Positions 25,128 through 33,585 of a DNA stretch of 46,294 nt are shown here, piece by piece; the first letter of the stretch is position 1, and each line of letters starts with the position of its first letter. This DNA comes from Bryobacterales bacterium (GTDB lineage Bacteria; Acidobacteriota; Terriglobia; Bryobacterales; Bryobacteraceae): the NCBI GenBank assembly GCA_027324255.1, contig DAHVTI010000406.1, forward strand, positions 1-46,294. The letters are read 5' to 3'. Below the pieces are notes generated by a model. The model made no database searches. It was not told the DNA's origin and worked only from the letters and a program-made list of their open reading frames with translations. The translations under genes and the position numbers were made by a program.

Positions 25128-26053
25128 CGGGTCAGGCTCCGGGAGGAATTCGAACCGTGGATTCGCAGGTGGCAGGAGGTGCAGTTGCGGAAGCGCGGAT
25201 CGGCGAGGTTGTGGGTGCTGGGGGTCAGGGTGACGCCGTCGTCCTGGCGGCCGAACCCGGCGACTCCGTTGTGGCACTCCAGGCAGAGCGTAAAGACCAC
25301 TGGACGCTTGAGCAGGCGGGCGTTGGCGGTGCCGTGCGGCACGTGGCAGGAGGAGCAGCCTTCCACGCGCACGGCCGGATGCTCGAAGGCGAACGGCCCG
25401 CGTTTGTCGTTGTGGCACCTGAGGCAGGGCTCTTCGTTGCCGAGGGCCGCGTCCACCATGCGGGGCCGCGCGCCCATGGCACGGCTGGGAGCGGGCGCGC
25501 CGTGTGGATTGTGGCAATCCGTGCAGGTCATGAAGCCCTCATTGACGCGATGCCGGGAGGGCTGGGCGAACTGCGCCCTGATATTGGCGTGACAGCCGTA
25601 GCAGACGTCGCGCTGGTCACGGGTGAGCAGCGCCTTCTGGGTTCTGGCCTTGTGGATGGAGTGGCAGGAGTTGCAGGCGACGCCCGCCAGCGAGTGCGAC
25701 GAACGGCGGATGGCGGCGCGGCCCAGGCTTTCGGCGTGGCAGCGGAGGCAGTTGTCGAGCACCTGCTTCGGGGCCAGTTCGGAGAAAGCGGTAATTTTCG
25801 CTTTGTCGCCTTTGGCGGCCACGTGCTCGCTGGCCGGGCCGTGACAGCCTTCACAGCCGGTGCGTTCCGGCGGTTCCGTTCCCAGCGCGATCGTTTTGTG
25901 GTGAGGATTGCGGTAGAAATCCGCGCTGATTGCCGGGTGGCAGGTGCGGCAGACGGCGCTGCCGGCATACTGCGGCGCGGCCTGGAGCGGACCTGCCGGC
26001 AGGCCCAGCGCCGCGCAATAAAACACGAGCGGAAGCCCCTTGCATCGCTTCAT
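25124..26053 (-). CDS. Decaheme c-type cytochrome (DmsE/MtrA/PioA family)
   Basis: 309 residues with a signal peptide (~1-25) and exactly ten CxxCH heme-binding motifs: CRTCH, CEGCH, CLRCH, CNSCH, CYGCH, CTDCH, CLRCH, CSSCH, CLECH and CTSCH. Ten hemes in ~310 residues, with many distal His (HPHGAP, HPAVRVEG), is the MtrA/PioA signature. It would move electrons from the periplasm through the barrel encoded next door. The two genes overlap by four bases. No MtrC-like outer cytochrome, CymA or terminal reductase is in the window. The start at 26053 has a weak RBS. Confidence 0.9.
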   Translation of the reverse strand: MKRCKGLPLVFYCAALGLPAGPLQAAPQYAGSAVCRTCHPAISADFYRNPHHKTIALGTEPPERTGCEGCHGPASEHVAAKGDKAKITAFSELAPKQVLDNCLRCHAESLGRAAIRRSSHSLAGVACNSCHSIHKARTQKALLTRDQRDVCYGCHANIRAQFAQPSRHRVNEGFMTCTDCHNPHGAPAPSRAMGARPRMVDAALGNEEPCLRCHNDKRGPFAFEHPAVRVEGCSSCHVPHGTANARLLKRPVVFTLCLECHNGVAGFGRQDDGVTLTPSTHNLADPRFRNCTSCHLRIHGSNSSRSLTR

Positions 26054-26072
26054 AGGTTCACTATAGGCGACG

Positions 26073-26099
26073 ACGGGCCGCGCCTAGAGCGCGGCCCGT
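26073..26099. terminator. Strong 11-bp-stem hairpin between the cytochrome and barrel genes
   Basis: Perfect stem ACGGGCCGCGC / GCGCGGCCCGT with loop CTAGA. On the plus strand it is followed by GCGGGTTTTG; on the minus strand, where the neighbouring genes lie, no T-run follows. It probably separates the minus-strand beta-barrel gene (stop 26142) from the cytochrome gene (start 26053). Confidence 0.55.
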
Positions 26100-26141
26100 G
26101 CGGGTTTTGTGAATTGTTTGTGAAATCGCCGGCCGCGGCTC

Positions 26142-26789
26142 TTACCAGACGTAGCTCAGGCTGACCATCGGCATGAAATTGATGTACCAGCCGCTGAGGG
26201 AGCCCGTGACCGGGGTGATGACCTTGGTGGGCGTTTCGGTGAGGAACAGCCGCACCTCGGCGCGGATGTGGGACTTGTTGCCCGTGGCGATGCGCACGCC
26301 GCCGCCGGCGGTGATGAGCGGCTTCCACTCGCTGGTATTGGTGAGCACGGCGATGGAACCGAGCGGCTGAATGGCGATGGCGTCGCCGGTGCCGGTGTAC
26401 TGCTTCATACCGCCGCCGACAAGGACATAAGGCCGCGTGCCGGAGTTCTTGCCGTTGAAGTAGACGCTGAGGTCGTAGTGGATAGCCTGGGTCCTGCCGC
26501 CCATGGTGAAGTTGCGGCTGAGGCCGGACAGCTCCATCTCATTCGACTGCCAGGTGTAGCGGAGCTCACCGCCGAGCCGGTTGCCGATCTGGCCGACATA
26601 GGCGCTGAAGCCGTAGCCCGGTTTGAACTTCGCATCGACGCTGCCAGCCGCGGCGCTGATGGATTTGCTGCCGTAGATCGACGCGCCGCCGCCGGCTCCC
26701 ACTTCCCACTGCTGCCCGTATGCCGCCGGCGCGATGGCCGCGATGAGCCCGGCGACGGTGATGAAGGACGCGATTCTGAAACAAAACAT
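26142..26789 (-). CDS. Small outer-membrane beta-barrel protein
   Basis: 215 residues: signal peptide (~1-25, ending AAYGQ), then amphipathic strands with Gly-rich turns (WEVGAGGGASIYGS; LSVYFNGKNSGTRPYVLVGGG; HIRAEVRLFL) and a C-terminal MVSLSYVW ending in Trp. This resembles the eight-stranded OmpA/OmpX-like barrel domain. Specific role unknown. It sits between hairpins at 26073-26099 and 26864-26884, so it is likely monocistronic. Confidence 0.8.
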   Translation of the reverse strand: MFCFRIASFITVAGLIAAIAPAAYGQQWEVGAGGGASIYGSKSISAAAGSVDAKFKPGYGFSAYVGQIGNRLGGELRYTWQSNEMELSGLSRNFTMGGRTQAIHYDLSVYFNGKNSGTRPYVLVGGGMKQYTGTGDAIAIQPLGSIAVLTNTSEWKPLITAGGGVRIATGNKSHIRAEVRLFLTETPTKVITPVTGSLSGWYINFMPMVSLSYVW

Positions 26790-26863
26790 AGCTCTATTGT
26801 TCTACCCGACTTTCAGTGAAATTGGAAGCGGGCATTTGCCGGCCCGCAGGGTGAGGAGGAAAG

Positions 26864-26884
26864 GACGGGGCGCGAAGCCCCGTC
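26864..26884 (-). terminator. Intrinsic terminator of the propeller gene
   Basis: Eight-bp perfect stem GACGGGGC / GCCCCGTC with a 5-base loop, ten bases after the stop of the gene at 26895. On the minus strand it is followed by CTTTCCTCC, a weak T-rich tract. Confidence 0.6.
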
Positions 26885-26894
26885 CCGCGGGGCT

Positions 26895-29800
26895 TCAGTC
26901 GATGACGCGGACCGACACGGAGCTCGAGTAGCCGCCCTGCCTGATCTGGAGGGTCTGGTTCATGCCTTTGGGCACGGTCCAAGGCACGGCAACCTTGATT
27001 TCGTAGACGCCCACCTGGCCCGGCACGAGTCCGGCGTTGGCGATCGGCAGGCTGAAGCCGTTGATGGTCACTTCAGGCTGGGTGAGAACCTGGACGTCCG
27101 AGGGGGCTGGGGTACCCGCCGGGATCTCGGGATCGGTCTTACCCATGCCGGTCAGGTAGATGAAGAGCTCATCGTTGCTGCGGACGGGGTTGGAGGGTGT
27201 GACCACCTGGCCGTTATCGGCGCGAACCACCGTGGGCACTTCGTAGTCCTCGGCCAGCGGGGTTCGGAAGACGCTCGGGGCCGTGGGCAGGATCGTCAGG
27301 TTGTAGTTGTCGCTGACGCCGCCGGGCGTGCGCAGCACCATGGTCACGTTGCCTTCGGCCTGGAACGGCAGTTGGGCGTTGATCTGGCTGGAGGAGACCA
27401 TGAGCATCGGGACCGGCATGCCGTTCACGGTGAGGCAGCTCTCGCCGAGAGCGGTGGGCAGGGGCACCTCGCGCGTGGCGATGTTGACCGGGCTGAGGTC
27501 CTGGCCTTCGACGATGATCAGTCCGCCGGGCGCCACGGCGCGCGAGCGGTCGGCCGCGTTGGTGACGCGGGAGATGCGGGGGATCGCGGTGGCGGCATCG
27601 TACTCCCAGGCGACCACGGTGAAGCCGGAGGTGGTGAGGTTGACGATGGCGGTCCGCCCCGGCAGGACGGCCAGGGTCCGGGTGAACGCGCTCCGCGTAT
27701 CGCCGAGCAGCGGAGCTTCCACGATGCGGGTGGCGGCGATGCCGCTGTTGCTGCCGAAGCTCACGCGCTGGATGGCGCCCGGGCTATCGGCGGTCAGAGC
27801 GCCGGTCCGAAGTCCTCCGTCATCCACGAAGACGAAGCCGGAAGGCAGCCCCACCTCGCTGTCGAAGGTGCGCACGGGCACCAGCGAGGCGTTGTAGAGT
27901 GTGTTGCCGATCACGTACTGATCGAAGCTGGACGCCGCCAGGGCGCCGGCCAGCGCCGCGCTTTCCTTGCGCGAGATGGTGAAGGTGTCGGCATTCGCGT
28001 TGTAGAGCAGGACGTTTCCATCGGCCTGCGCGGCCAGGATGGTGCCGCCGTTGGACGAGGCGGCGAGAGCCGTGTTCAGGTCGATGCTGTTGTCGAAGAC
28101 GCCCAGAGTAGGCAACTCGGTGGCCGTGCGGCTGAAGAAGTCCACGCGGTCGATGGTGTTCTTGGGCCCAGCCACGCGGGTAGCCGCCAGGATGGCTTTG
28201 GCCGACGCCGCCAGGTAGCGCGGATAGTGGCCGAAGGGGAATCGGATGGGCGCCTGCTGCTCGAAAGTTTCCAGGTCGTACACGTTGGCGTACTGGGAGT
28301 TGTCGTTCCCAATCAGGAGGTACTTGCGGTCGAAGGTGAAGGCCATGGAATACGGGGTGTTGCCCGTGCGCAGCGTGGCGATCTGGGTATAGTCGCTGCC
28401 GTCGAAGACCAGCACTTCGTTGGTGTCCTGCCGCAGCACGAAGAAGCGGTTGCGGAAAGGATCGGCCAGAATGTCCACCAGTTTCCCGGGGACGTTGGCG
28501 ATGACGCCGCGCTGGTCCGGGTCCTGCAGGTTGACGAGGACGCGGATGGGCTGCGGAATGTTCACGGCGGAGGAAGAGCGCAGGACGATCTGCGTCGAGA
28601 GCGTCCCCTTCTGGTTCTGGAAGGAAGCCGGATCGATGGATACCTGAACGGTGGCCGGGGTCACGCCGCGGCTGGGAGAGATGCGGACGCCGGCGGTGGC
28701 GGTAGAAAGCGAAAATTCGGTCTCCGCGCCGCTCGGATCGACGATGGTCAGCTCCTGCGTAACCACACCGGAGTTGCAGAAAGAGCTGCGGAACAGCAGG
28801 TTCGGCTGCACGGCCGCAACGCGCGGGCTGGAATTGAGCGAACCCACCGGAAGCACGGTCACGCCGCTCTCCGACAGGGCGTACATCATCGAGCCGTCAG
28901 CCGACAGGAGGCCCTTGCCTGACAGGTGTTCGGCCAGCTTCAACCTCTCGCGGACCGTGAGGTTGTCGGCGTCGGCCACCATCAGGACCGGCGGCGACAG
29001 CGTCTCCGTCGACGTGCTGGAGGACGAGGAGGATCCGGAAGAGGAACTGCTCGAGGAGGACGATGTGGTGACGACACCCTCGGGAACTTCGGCGTAGACG
29101 ATGCCGCGATCGGAATCGATCGCGTGCGACCCGACCTCGAGCTTGCCGAGCGGATTGGGGAACTGGTTCAAGGCGCTGCGCCGGTCGAACATCGCCCAGC
29201 CGGCGATGTAGTAGGAGCCGTCGCGCGACACGCTCATCGCCCGGGGGCCGAGCGGCGGATCGGCGACATAGCCGACCGATCCGACCGTCCTGGCTGCGAC
29301 GTCGTAGCTGAACAGGATGCTATCTGTAACGCCGTAGATCCAGAAGCCGTCCCCGGAGGACTGGACCGAGGCCCCAATGATCTGCGTCGGCGCCTGGGCT
29401 GGAGCCTGGGGCAGCGTCTTGGCGGCCACGCCTGCGATGGTGTCCAGCACCTCCATGGTGCCGAATTCGGGATCGAAGAGGAGGAACTGGGTGGAGGTGA
29501 CCACCAACGCCTTGCCGTCGATGCCGAACGCTACGCCGAAGGGCGGGTCCGCCAGGGAGAAGGTTCTGCGCGTGGAGCCGTCCAGTTCGATGACGCTCAG
29601 CGCGTTGCGCGGCGCGTTGGGCGCCGCGAAGTTGCCGTAGTGGCCCACCACCAGATAGCGCCCGTCGGGCGAAAGCGCCAGCGTGCTGGGCTGCGACGCT
29701 ACGTTGATCGAGCGCTCCAGTACCCCATCGGGCACAGAAACGACGTCGATCCTGTTGGCGGTAAAGTTTGCCACATAGAGCGCCCTGCGAGGCTCATCGA

Positions 29801-29915
29801 GCGCCAGGTCGGAGGCGTGGCCCCCGAGCGCGACAACCCGACCGAAAGTCTGGCCCCAGGCGCCGGCCGACATTGCCAGCCAGATCGCTGCGATCCACAT
29901 GCGAGACGTTAGCAT
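26895..29915 (-). CDS. Secreted beta-propeller protein with Solibacter-type C-terminal domain
   Basis: 1,006 residues. Signal peptide ~1-22 (AMSAGAWG/Q). The N-terminal ~300 residues carry YVTN/WD-like propeller repeats (GRVVALGGHASDLALDEP; STLALSPDGRYLVVGHYG). A poly-Ser/Thr linker follows near residue 290 (29005-29062 on the DNA). A second propeller-like region spans ~440-720. The last ~230 residues (VAPGGLIIVEGQDLSPV; AQLPFQAEGNVTMVLRTPGG; YLTGMGKTDPEIPAGTP) match the acidobacterial C-terminal domain known as TIGR03437. ATG 29915 was chosen because GAGGGAGA lies just upstream. Function unknown; probably surface-associated. Confidence 0.85.
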   Translation of the reverse strand: MLTSRMWIAAIWLAMSAGAWGQTFGRVVALGGHASDLALDEPRRALYVANFTANRIDVVSVPDGVLERSINVASQPSTLALSPDGRYLVVGHYGNFAAPNAPRNALSVIELDGSTRRTFSLADPPFGVAFGIDGKALVVTSTQFLLFDPEFGTMEVLDTIAGVAAKTLPQAPAQAPTQIIGASVQSSGDGFWIYGVTDSILFSYDVAARTVGSVGYVADPPLGPRAMSVSRDGSYYIAGWAMFDRRSALNQFPNPLGKLEVGSHAIDSDRGIVYAEVPEGVVTTSSSSSSSSSGSSSSSSTSTETLSPPVLMVADADNLTVRERLKLAEHLSGKGLLSADGSMMYALSESGVTVLPVGSLNSSPRVAAVQPNLLFRSSFCNSGVVTQELTIVDPSGAETEFSLSTATAGVRISPSRGVTPATVQVSIDPASFQNQKGTLSTQIVLRSSSAVNIPQPIRVLVNLQDPDQRGVIANVPGKLVDILADPFRNRFFVLRQDTNEVLVFDGSDYTQIATLRTGNTPYSMAFTFDRKYLLIGNDNSQYANVYDLETFEQQAPIRFPFGHYPRYLAASAKAILAATRVAGPKNTIDRVDFFSRTATELPTLGVFDNSIDLNTALAASSNGGTILAAQADGNVLLYNANADTFTISRKESAALAGALAASSFDQYVIGNTLYNASLVPVRTFDSEVGLPSGFVFVDDGGLRTGALTADSPGAIQRVSFGSNSGIAATRIVEAPLLGDTRSAFTRTLAVLPGRTAIVNLTTSGFTVVAWEYDAATAIPRISRVTNAADRSRAVAPGGLIIVEGQDLSPVNIATREVPLPTALGESCLTVNGMPVPMLMVSSSQINAQLPFQAEGNVTMVLRTPGGVSDNYNLTILPTAPSVFRTPLAEDYEVPTVVRADNGQVVTPSNPVRSNDELFIYLTGMGKTDPEIPAGTPAPSDVQVLTQPEVTINGFSLPIANAGLVPGQVGVYEIKVAVPWTVPKGMNQTLQIRQGGYSSSVSVRVID

Positions 29916-30039
29916 CGTAGTCTCCCTCACTCCACTCAGAAGTCACACTGTTTTCCAACACAACCTGGGCGCGGCGGAAGGGCCGGCCTTGCGGCACTCT
30001 CCCCGGCCCGCCGCCTCGCCCGTTCCGGACATCGCCGGG

Positions 30040-30141
30040 CTATTCCTCAGCGTTGCGGCCTTTCCGGCGCAGGATGATCGCGCCGAGAAGCACGACGGCG
30101 AGCACCGAACAGATGATGCGAACAATCGAGGTAGATTCCAT
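30040..30141 (-). CDS. 33-residue single-span membrane peptide downstream of tadC
   Basis: Encodes MESTSIVRIICSVLAVVLLG and continues AIILRRKGRNAEE. One hydrophobic helix is followed by a positive tail (RRKGR), so an N-out orientation is expected. The AAGGAG Shine-Dalgarno (eight bases before ATG 30141) is the best in this part of the window and strongly supports translation. It lies 69 bases after the tadC stop, with a palindromic hairpin between. Too short for family assignment; possibly a Tad accessory peptide. Confidence 0.65.
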   Translation of the reverse strand: MESTSIVRIICSVLAVVLLGAIILRRKGRNAEE

Positions 30142-30184
30142 TTGGTTTTCTCCTTTTCCCTATTCCCGCGAATTGTTGTTAGTC

Positions 30185-30214
30185 GTGAGGCATCCCCTGC
30201 AGGGGACCACTCAC
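30185..30214 (-). repeat. Intercistronic palindrome overlapping the tadC stop
   Basis: Nested inverted repeat: outer arms GTGAG/CTCAC, 3-base internal bulges, inner perfect TCCCC-TGCA-GGGGA. It covers the tadC stop codon (30211-30213) and precedes the 33-residue ORF. No T-run follows, so an mRNA processing or stability element fits better than a terminator. Confidence 0.6.
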
Positions 30215-31128
30215 ACGCCAGTCATCATCGGGATGAGTTCCCGGACGATCTTGACAGCCACAGGTCCAACCGTCACCACGAAGAGCGACGGCAAAATGCA
30301 GAAAAAAATCGGGAACACCAGCTTCACACCGAGCTTGGCGGCTTTTTCCTCGGCCACCTGGCGAGCCTGGACGCGCATGAAATCGGCGTGCGCGCGCAGG
30401 CTCGCGGCCACACCGGTGCCGAAGCGGTCGGCCTGGATCAGCACGGCCACCAGCTTCTTGAGGTCGTCCACCGCCGTCCTTTCAGCCAGGTTGCGCAGCG
30501 CCTCGGCGCGCCTCTTGCCGGCCTTCAGCTCCAGGTTCACCATGGCGAACTCTTCGCTGATTTCCGGGTGGGCGTGCTCCAGTTCCTTGGCCACCTGCAG
30601 GATGGCCTGATCGAGGCCGAGGCCCGACTCCACGCAGACCACCTTGAGGTCGAGGGCGTTCGGCAGCCCGCGGCGGATCGCTTTCTGTCTCCTCTTGCTC
30701 ACCAGGGAGACGTACTCATTGGGCCCGAAGAAGCCCAGTCCGGCCGCCGCTGCGACAGCCGCGAGTTTGTTGAAGACCTCGGCCGCGGAGCCCCACACGA
30801 CAACGGCCATGATGACGGGGAGCAGGAGGCCGAGAATCACCTTCGAACCGTAGAGGATCTTGAGAGCATTGGGGCCGCGGATGCCGGCGCGCACCAGGCG
30901 GCGCTGCATGACCGTCAGGTCCTTGGGCGAGGCCGGCACGATGGTGCCGAGACGGTTCAGCATGTCCCGGAAAACCAGGCTGGGATGGGTGGGCGTCTCC
31001 TCTTCCTCGAAGTTGACGCCGGTGACGCGCTCAATGGCCTCTTTGGGCCGAACCCAGAGCCTGAGGCCCAGGACGGCGGCGCCGAGGGCCACGCCAAGGA
31101 AGATCAACGTGCTGAAAATTAGCATCAT
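30211..31128 (-). CDS. tadC: Tad inner-membrane platform protein TadC
   Basis: 305 residues of the type II/IV secretion platform family (T2SSF domain in the C-terminal half: GLPNALDLKVVCVESGLGLDQA; LIQADRFGTGVAASLRAHAD). Membrane helices lie at ~4-22, ~95-135 and at the C-terminus (KLVFPIFFCILPSLFVVTVG). With TadB it forms the inner-membrane base on which CpaF drives pilus assembly. Start at 31128 (ATGATG) follows AGAGG. It lies 25 bases after tadB. Confidence 0.93.
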   Translation of the reverse strand: MMLIFSTLIFLGVALGAAVLGLRLWVRPKEAIERVTGVNFEEEETPTHPSLVFRDMLNRLGTIVPASPKDLTVMQRRLVRAGIRGPNALKILYGSKVILGLLLPVIMAVVVWGSAAEVFNKLAAVAAAAGLGFFGPNEYVSLVSKRRQKAIRRGLPNALDLKVVCVESGLGLDQAILQVAKELEHAHPEISEEFAMVNLELKAGKRRAEALRNLAERTAVDDLKKLVAVLIQADRFGTGVAASLRAHADFMRVQARQVAEEKAAKLGVKLVFPIFFCILPSLFVVTVGPVAVKIVRELIPMMTGV

Positions 31129-31153
31129 CGCATTTGCCTCTGAATCCCCGGTC

Positions 31154-32131
31154 CTAAACCTCGATGGTCACGATCTTCTTGATGATTCCGTAGCCGATAA
31201 TCTGGAGCCCCACGGCGCCGAGGGCCATGTAATTACCCACTTCCTCTCTGACGAAGAAGGTGACGTAGTCCGGATTGGTGACGAACATCATCGCCGCCAC
31301 CGCACAAGGAATCGACGAGAGCGCCATGCCCGTCATGCGGCCGTGGGCGCTGATGGCGCGGATCTTGCCGCGCAACTTGAAGCGCTCCCGGATCACGTAG
31401 GCGAGCTTGTCCAGGATCTCCGCCAGGTTGCCGCCTGTCCTTTTCTGCAGCAGCACCGCCGAGACGAAGAAGTGGACGTCCAGCGAAGGCACCCGTTGCG
31501 CCAGTTTTTGGAGGGCGGTTTCGAGCGGAAGACCCAGGTTGTGTTCTTCGAATGCCCGGCGGAACTCCCCGGCCAGCGGCTCCTGAAACTCACGGTGGAG
31601 CATTTCGAGGGAGACGGAAAAGGCGTGTCCGGCGCGCATGGATCGCGCAACGAACTCGAGGCTCTCCGGAAACTGCTCCTCGAACTTCCGCAGCCGCGAC
31701 GCCCGCTTCCTCGTGACGTACAGCACCGGCAGGCAGGAGAAGGCGAGTCCGGGCAAAAGGGCCAAAGGCTGATACCGCGAGGGCAGGAACAGCCAGCCGA
31801 CCGCGAAGCCTCCCAGAAAGAGCGAGAGGCACATGTGGATGAGGCGCGCCGGCTTCCACTTCAGGCCGGCCTGCTCGATCATCGTCTTCAGGCGGTCCTG
31901 CAACTGGAAGCGGGCCATGATCTGCAGTACAACGCGCCCGGTAGTCTTGTCTTCTTCGGCGAGCAGCGGCGCGACGGTTCTGGACCCCTTCTTGGGGCGG
32001 ACCGGCCGGTTCGTCCCCAGCAGGCGGTCCCGGATCTTGCCCGAGTCCGCGCTCTTGAACGCGCTGGTGAGAATCCACCACGCGCCGATGACGACCACCC
32101 AGATTCCAATAACGATGAGGACGAAATTCAT
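31154..32131 (-). CDS. tadB: Tad inner-membrane platform protein TadB
   Basis: 325 residues, T2SSF family: N-terminal helix (VLIVIGIWVVVIGAWWIL), helices near 120-160, the cytoplasmic T2SSF domain (FPESLEFVARSMRAGHAFSV; LLQKRTGGNLAEILDKLAYV) and two C-terminal helices. ATG 32131 was preferred over 32158 because GGAGGT lies 8-13 bases upstream. The cpaF stop is four bases before the start, so the genes are translationally linked. Confidence 0.93.
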   Translation of the reverse strand: MNFVLIVIGIWVVVIGAWWILTSAFKSADSGKIRDRLLGTNRPVRPKKGSRTVAPLLAEEDKTTGRVVLQIMARFQLQDRLKTMIEQAGLKWKPARLIHMCLSLFLGGFAVGWLFLPSRYQPLALLPGLAFSCLPVLYVTRKRASRLRKFEEQFPESLEFVARSMRAGHAFSVSLEMLHREFQEPLAGEFRRAFEEHNLGLPLETALQKLAQRVPSLDVHFFVSAVLLQKRTGGNLAEILDKLAYVIRERFKLRGKIRAISAHGRMTGMALSSIPCAVAAMMFVTNPDYVTFFVREEVGNYMALGAVGLQIIGYGIIKKIVTIEV

Positions 32132-32135
32132 GGCG

Positions 32136-33497
32136 TCAGACCTCCACCACTTCGTCAAAGAGGTCCGGGCGCAGGCGGATGCCCGCGGCCAGAAGCTTCT
32201 CGTAGAATTTCGGACGGATGCCCGTCGCGGCGAAGCGCCCCAGCACCCGGCCTTCGGGCGACAGCCCGCGCTTTTCGAAGACGAAGATGTCCTGCAGAGT
32301 GATGACTTCGCCTTCCATGCCGGTCACTTCGGTGATGTTGGTCACGCGGCGGGAACCGTCGCTGAGCCGGGCGGCCTGCACCAGGACGTGCACGGCGCTG
32401 GCGATCTGCTGCCGGATGGAGACCAGCTGCATGCTCGCATTGGCCAGCGAAACCATGACTTCCAGGCGGCTCACGCCGTCGCGCGGCGAGTTGGCGTGGA
32501 TGGTGGTCAGCGAGCCGTCATGACCCGTGTTCATGGCCTGGAGCATGTCGAGCGCCTCCGGGCCGCGGACTTCGCCCACGACAATGCGGTCAGGCCGCAT
32601 ACGAAGACTGTTGATGAGCAGCTCGCGCTGCCGGATGGCGCCGTTTCCCTCGAGGTTGGCAGGCCGGGTTTCGAGGCGCGCCACGTGGGGCTGTTTCAAT
32701 TGCAGTTCCGCCGCGTCCTCGATGGTGATGATGCGCTCTTTCGGGTTGATGAAGAAGGAGAGCGCGTTCAGCAGGGTGGTCTTGCCGGCGCCGGTTCCGC
32801 CGATGATGATGATGTTCAGGTGCGCCTTGACCGCGGCCTCGAGCAGTTCCATCATGCCGCGGGTCATGGCCTTGCGTTCCACCAGGTCCGCCGGCATCAG
32901 CTTGTCCTGGGAGAAGCGGCGGATGGACATCAGCGGCCCGTCGAGGGCCAGCGGCGGGATGATGGCGTTCACACGGCTGCCGTCCAGCAGGCGGGCGTCG
33001 ACCATGGGAGTGGATTCGTCCACGCGCCGTCCGACCTGGCTGACGATCTTGTCAATGATGCGCAGGAGGTGCGGATCGTCTCGGAAGGTCACGCTGGTGA
33101 GCTCAAGCAGGCCTTTTCTTTCCACGTAGACCTGCTTGCTGCCGTTCACCAGGATGTCGGAGATGGTCGGGTCCTGCAGCAGGGGCTCGAGCGGCCCCAG
33201 CCCGAAGACTTCGTCCAAAACCTCGTCGCAGATCTGCTGCTTTTCGAGCGCGCTGAGCAGCGTCGGCTCGCTGTCGATCAGGGAAATGAGGGCCTGGCGC
33301 ACCTCGCCCCGGACGCGCTGGTTGTCGATGGTGGCCAGCGCCTCGAGGTTGATCTTGTCCAGCAGCTTGCGGTGGAGCGTGAACTTCAGCTCCTGGTACT
33401 CGGGCTTCAGCGAGGATTTGGGCCGGCCGGCATTCTTCAGCAGCCTCTGCTCCCAGCTGAGCTGCTGTGCCGGTTTCTGATCCATCGTCGGAATCAT
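32136..33497 (-). CDS. cpaF: Tad pilus assembly ATPase CpaF/TadA
   Basis: 453 residues. Secretion ATPase of the VirB11/PulE superfamily. Walker A GGTGAGKT (233-240), Asp box [11 protein letters not shown], His-containing [10 protein letters not shown] and Walker B-like [15 protein letters not shown] are all present. Powers extension (and possibly retraction) of the Flp pilus from the cytoplasmic face. The N-terminal ~120 residues are the usual CpaF helical region. Start ATG 33497; MDQKPAQQ (33485) is an alternative. Confidence 0.96.
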   Translation of the reverse strand: MIPTMDQKPAQQLSWEQRLLKNAGRPKSSLKPEYQELKFTLHRKLLDKINLEALATIDNQRVRGEVRQALISLIDSEPTLLSALEKQQICDEVLDEVFGLGPLEPLLQDPTISDILVNGSKQVYVERKGLLELTSVTFRDDPHLLRIIDKIVSQVGRRVDESTPMVDARLLDGSRVNAIIPPLALDGPLMSIRRFSQDKLMPADLVERKAMTRGMMELLEAAVKAHLNIIIIGGTGAGKTTLLNALSFFINPKERIITIEDAAELQLKQPHVARLETRPANLEGNGAIRQRELLINSLRMRPDRIVVGEVRGPEALDMLQAMNTGHDGSLTTIHANSPRDGVSRLEVMVSLANASMQLVSIRQQIASAVHVLVQAARLSDGSRRVTNITEVTGMEGEVITLQDIFVFEKRGLSPEGRVLGRFAATGIRPKFYEKLLAAGIRLRPDLFDEVVEV

Positions 33498-33585
33498 GAG
33501 CGTGTGTACCTGGTTTCTTTTCGTCGCGGCGCATTACGCCCGCTGGTTAATGATCGACCGCCGAGGGTGAAAACTTGAGAGCCCA

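Noticed and set aside
29005-29062. Acidic Glu/Asp-rich plus-strand peptide
   Set aside because: It is the reverse complement of the poly-Ser linker of the propeller gene.
30860-33578. Two long plus-strand open frames (30860-32302, 31833-33578)
   Set aside because: Antisense to TadB and CpaF, whose motifs are unambiguous.
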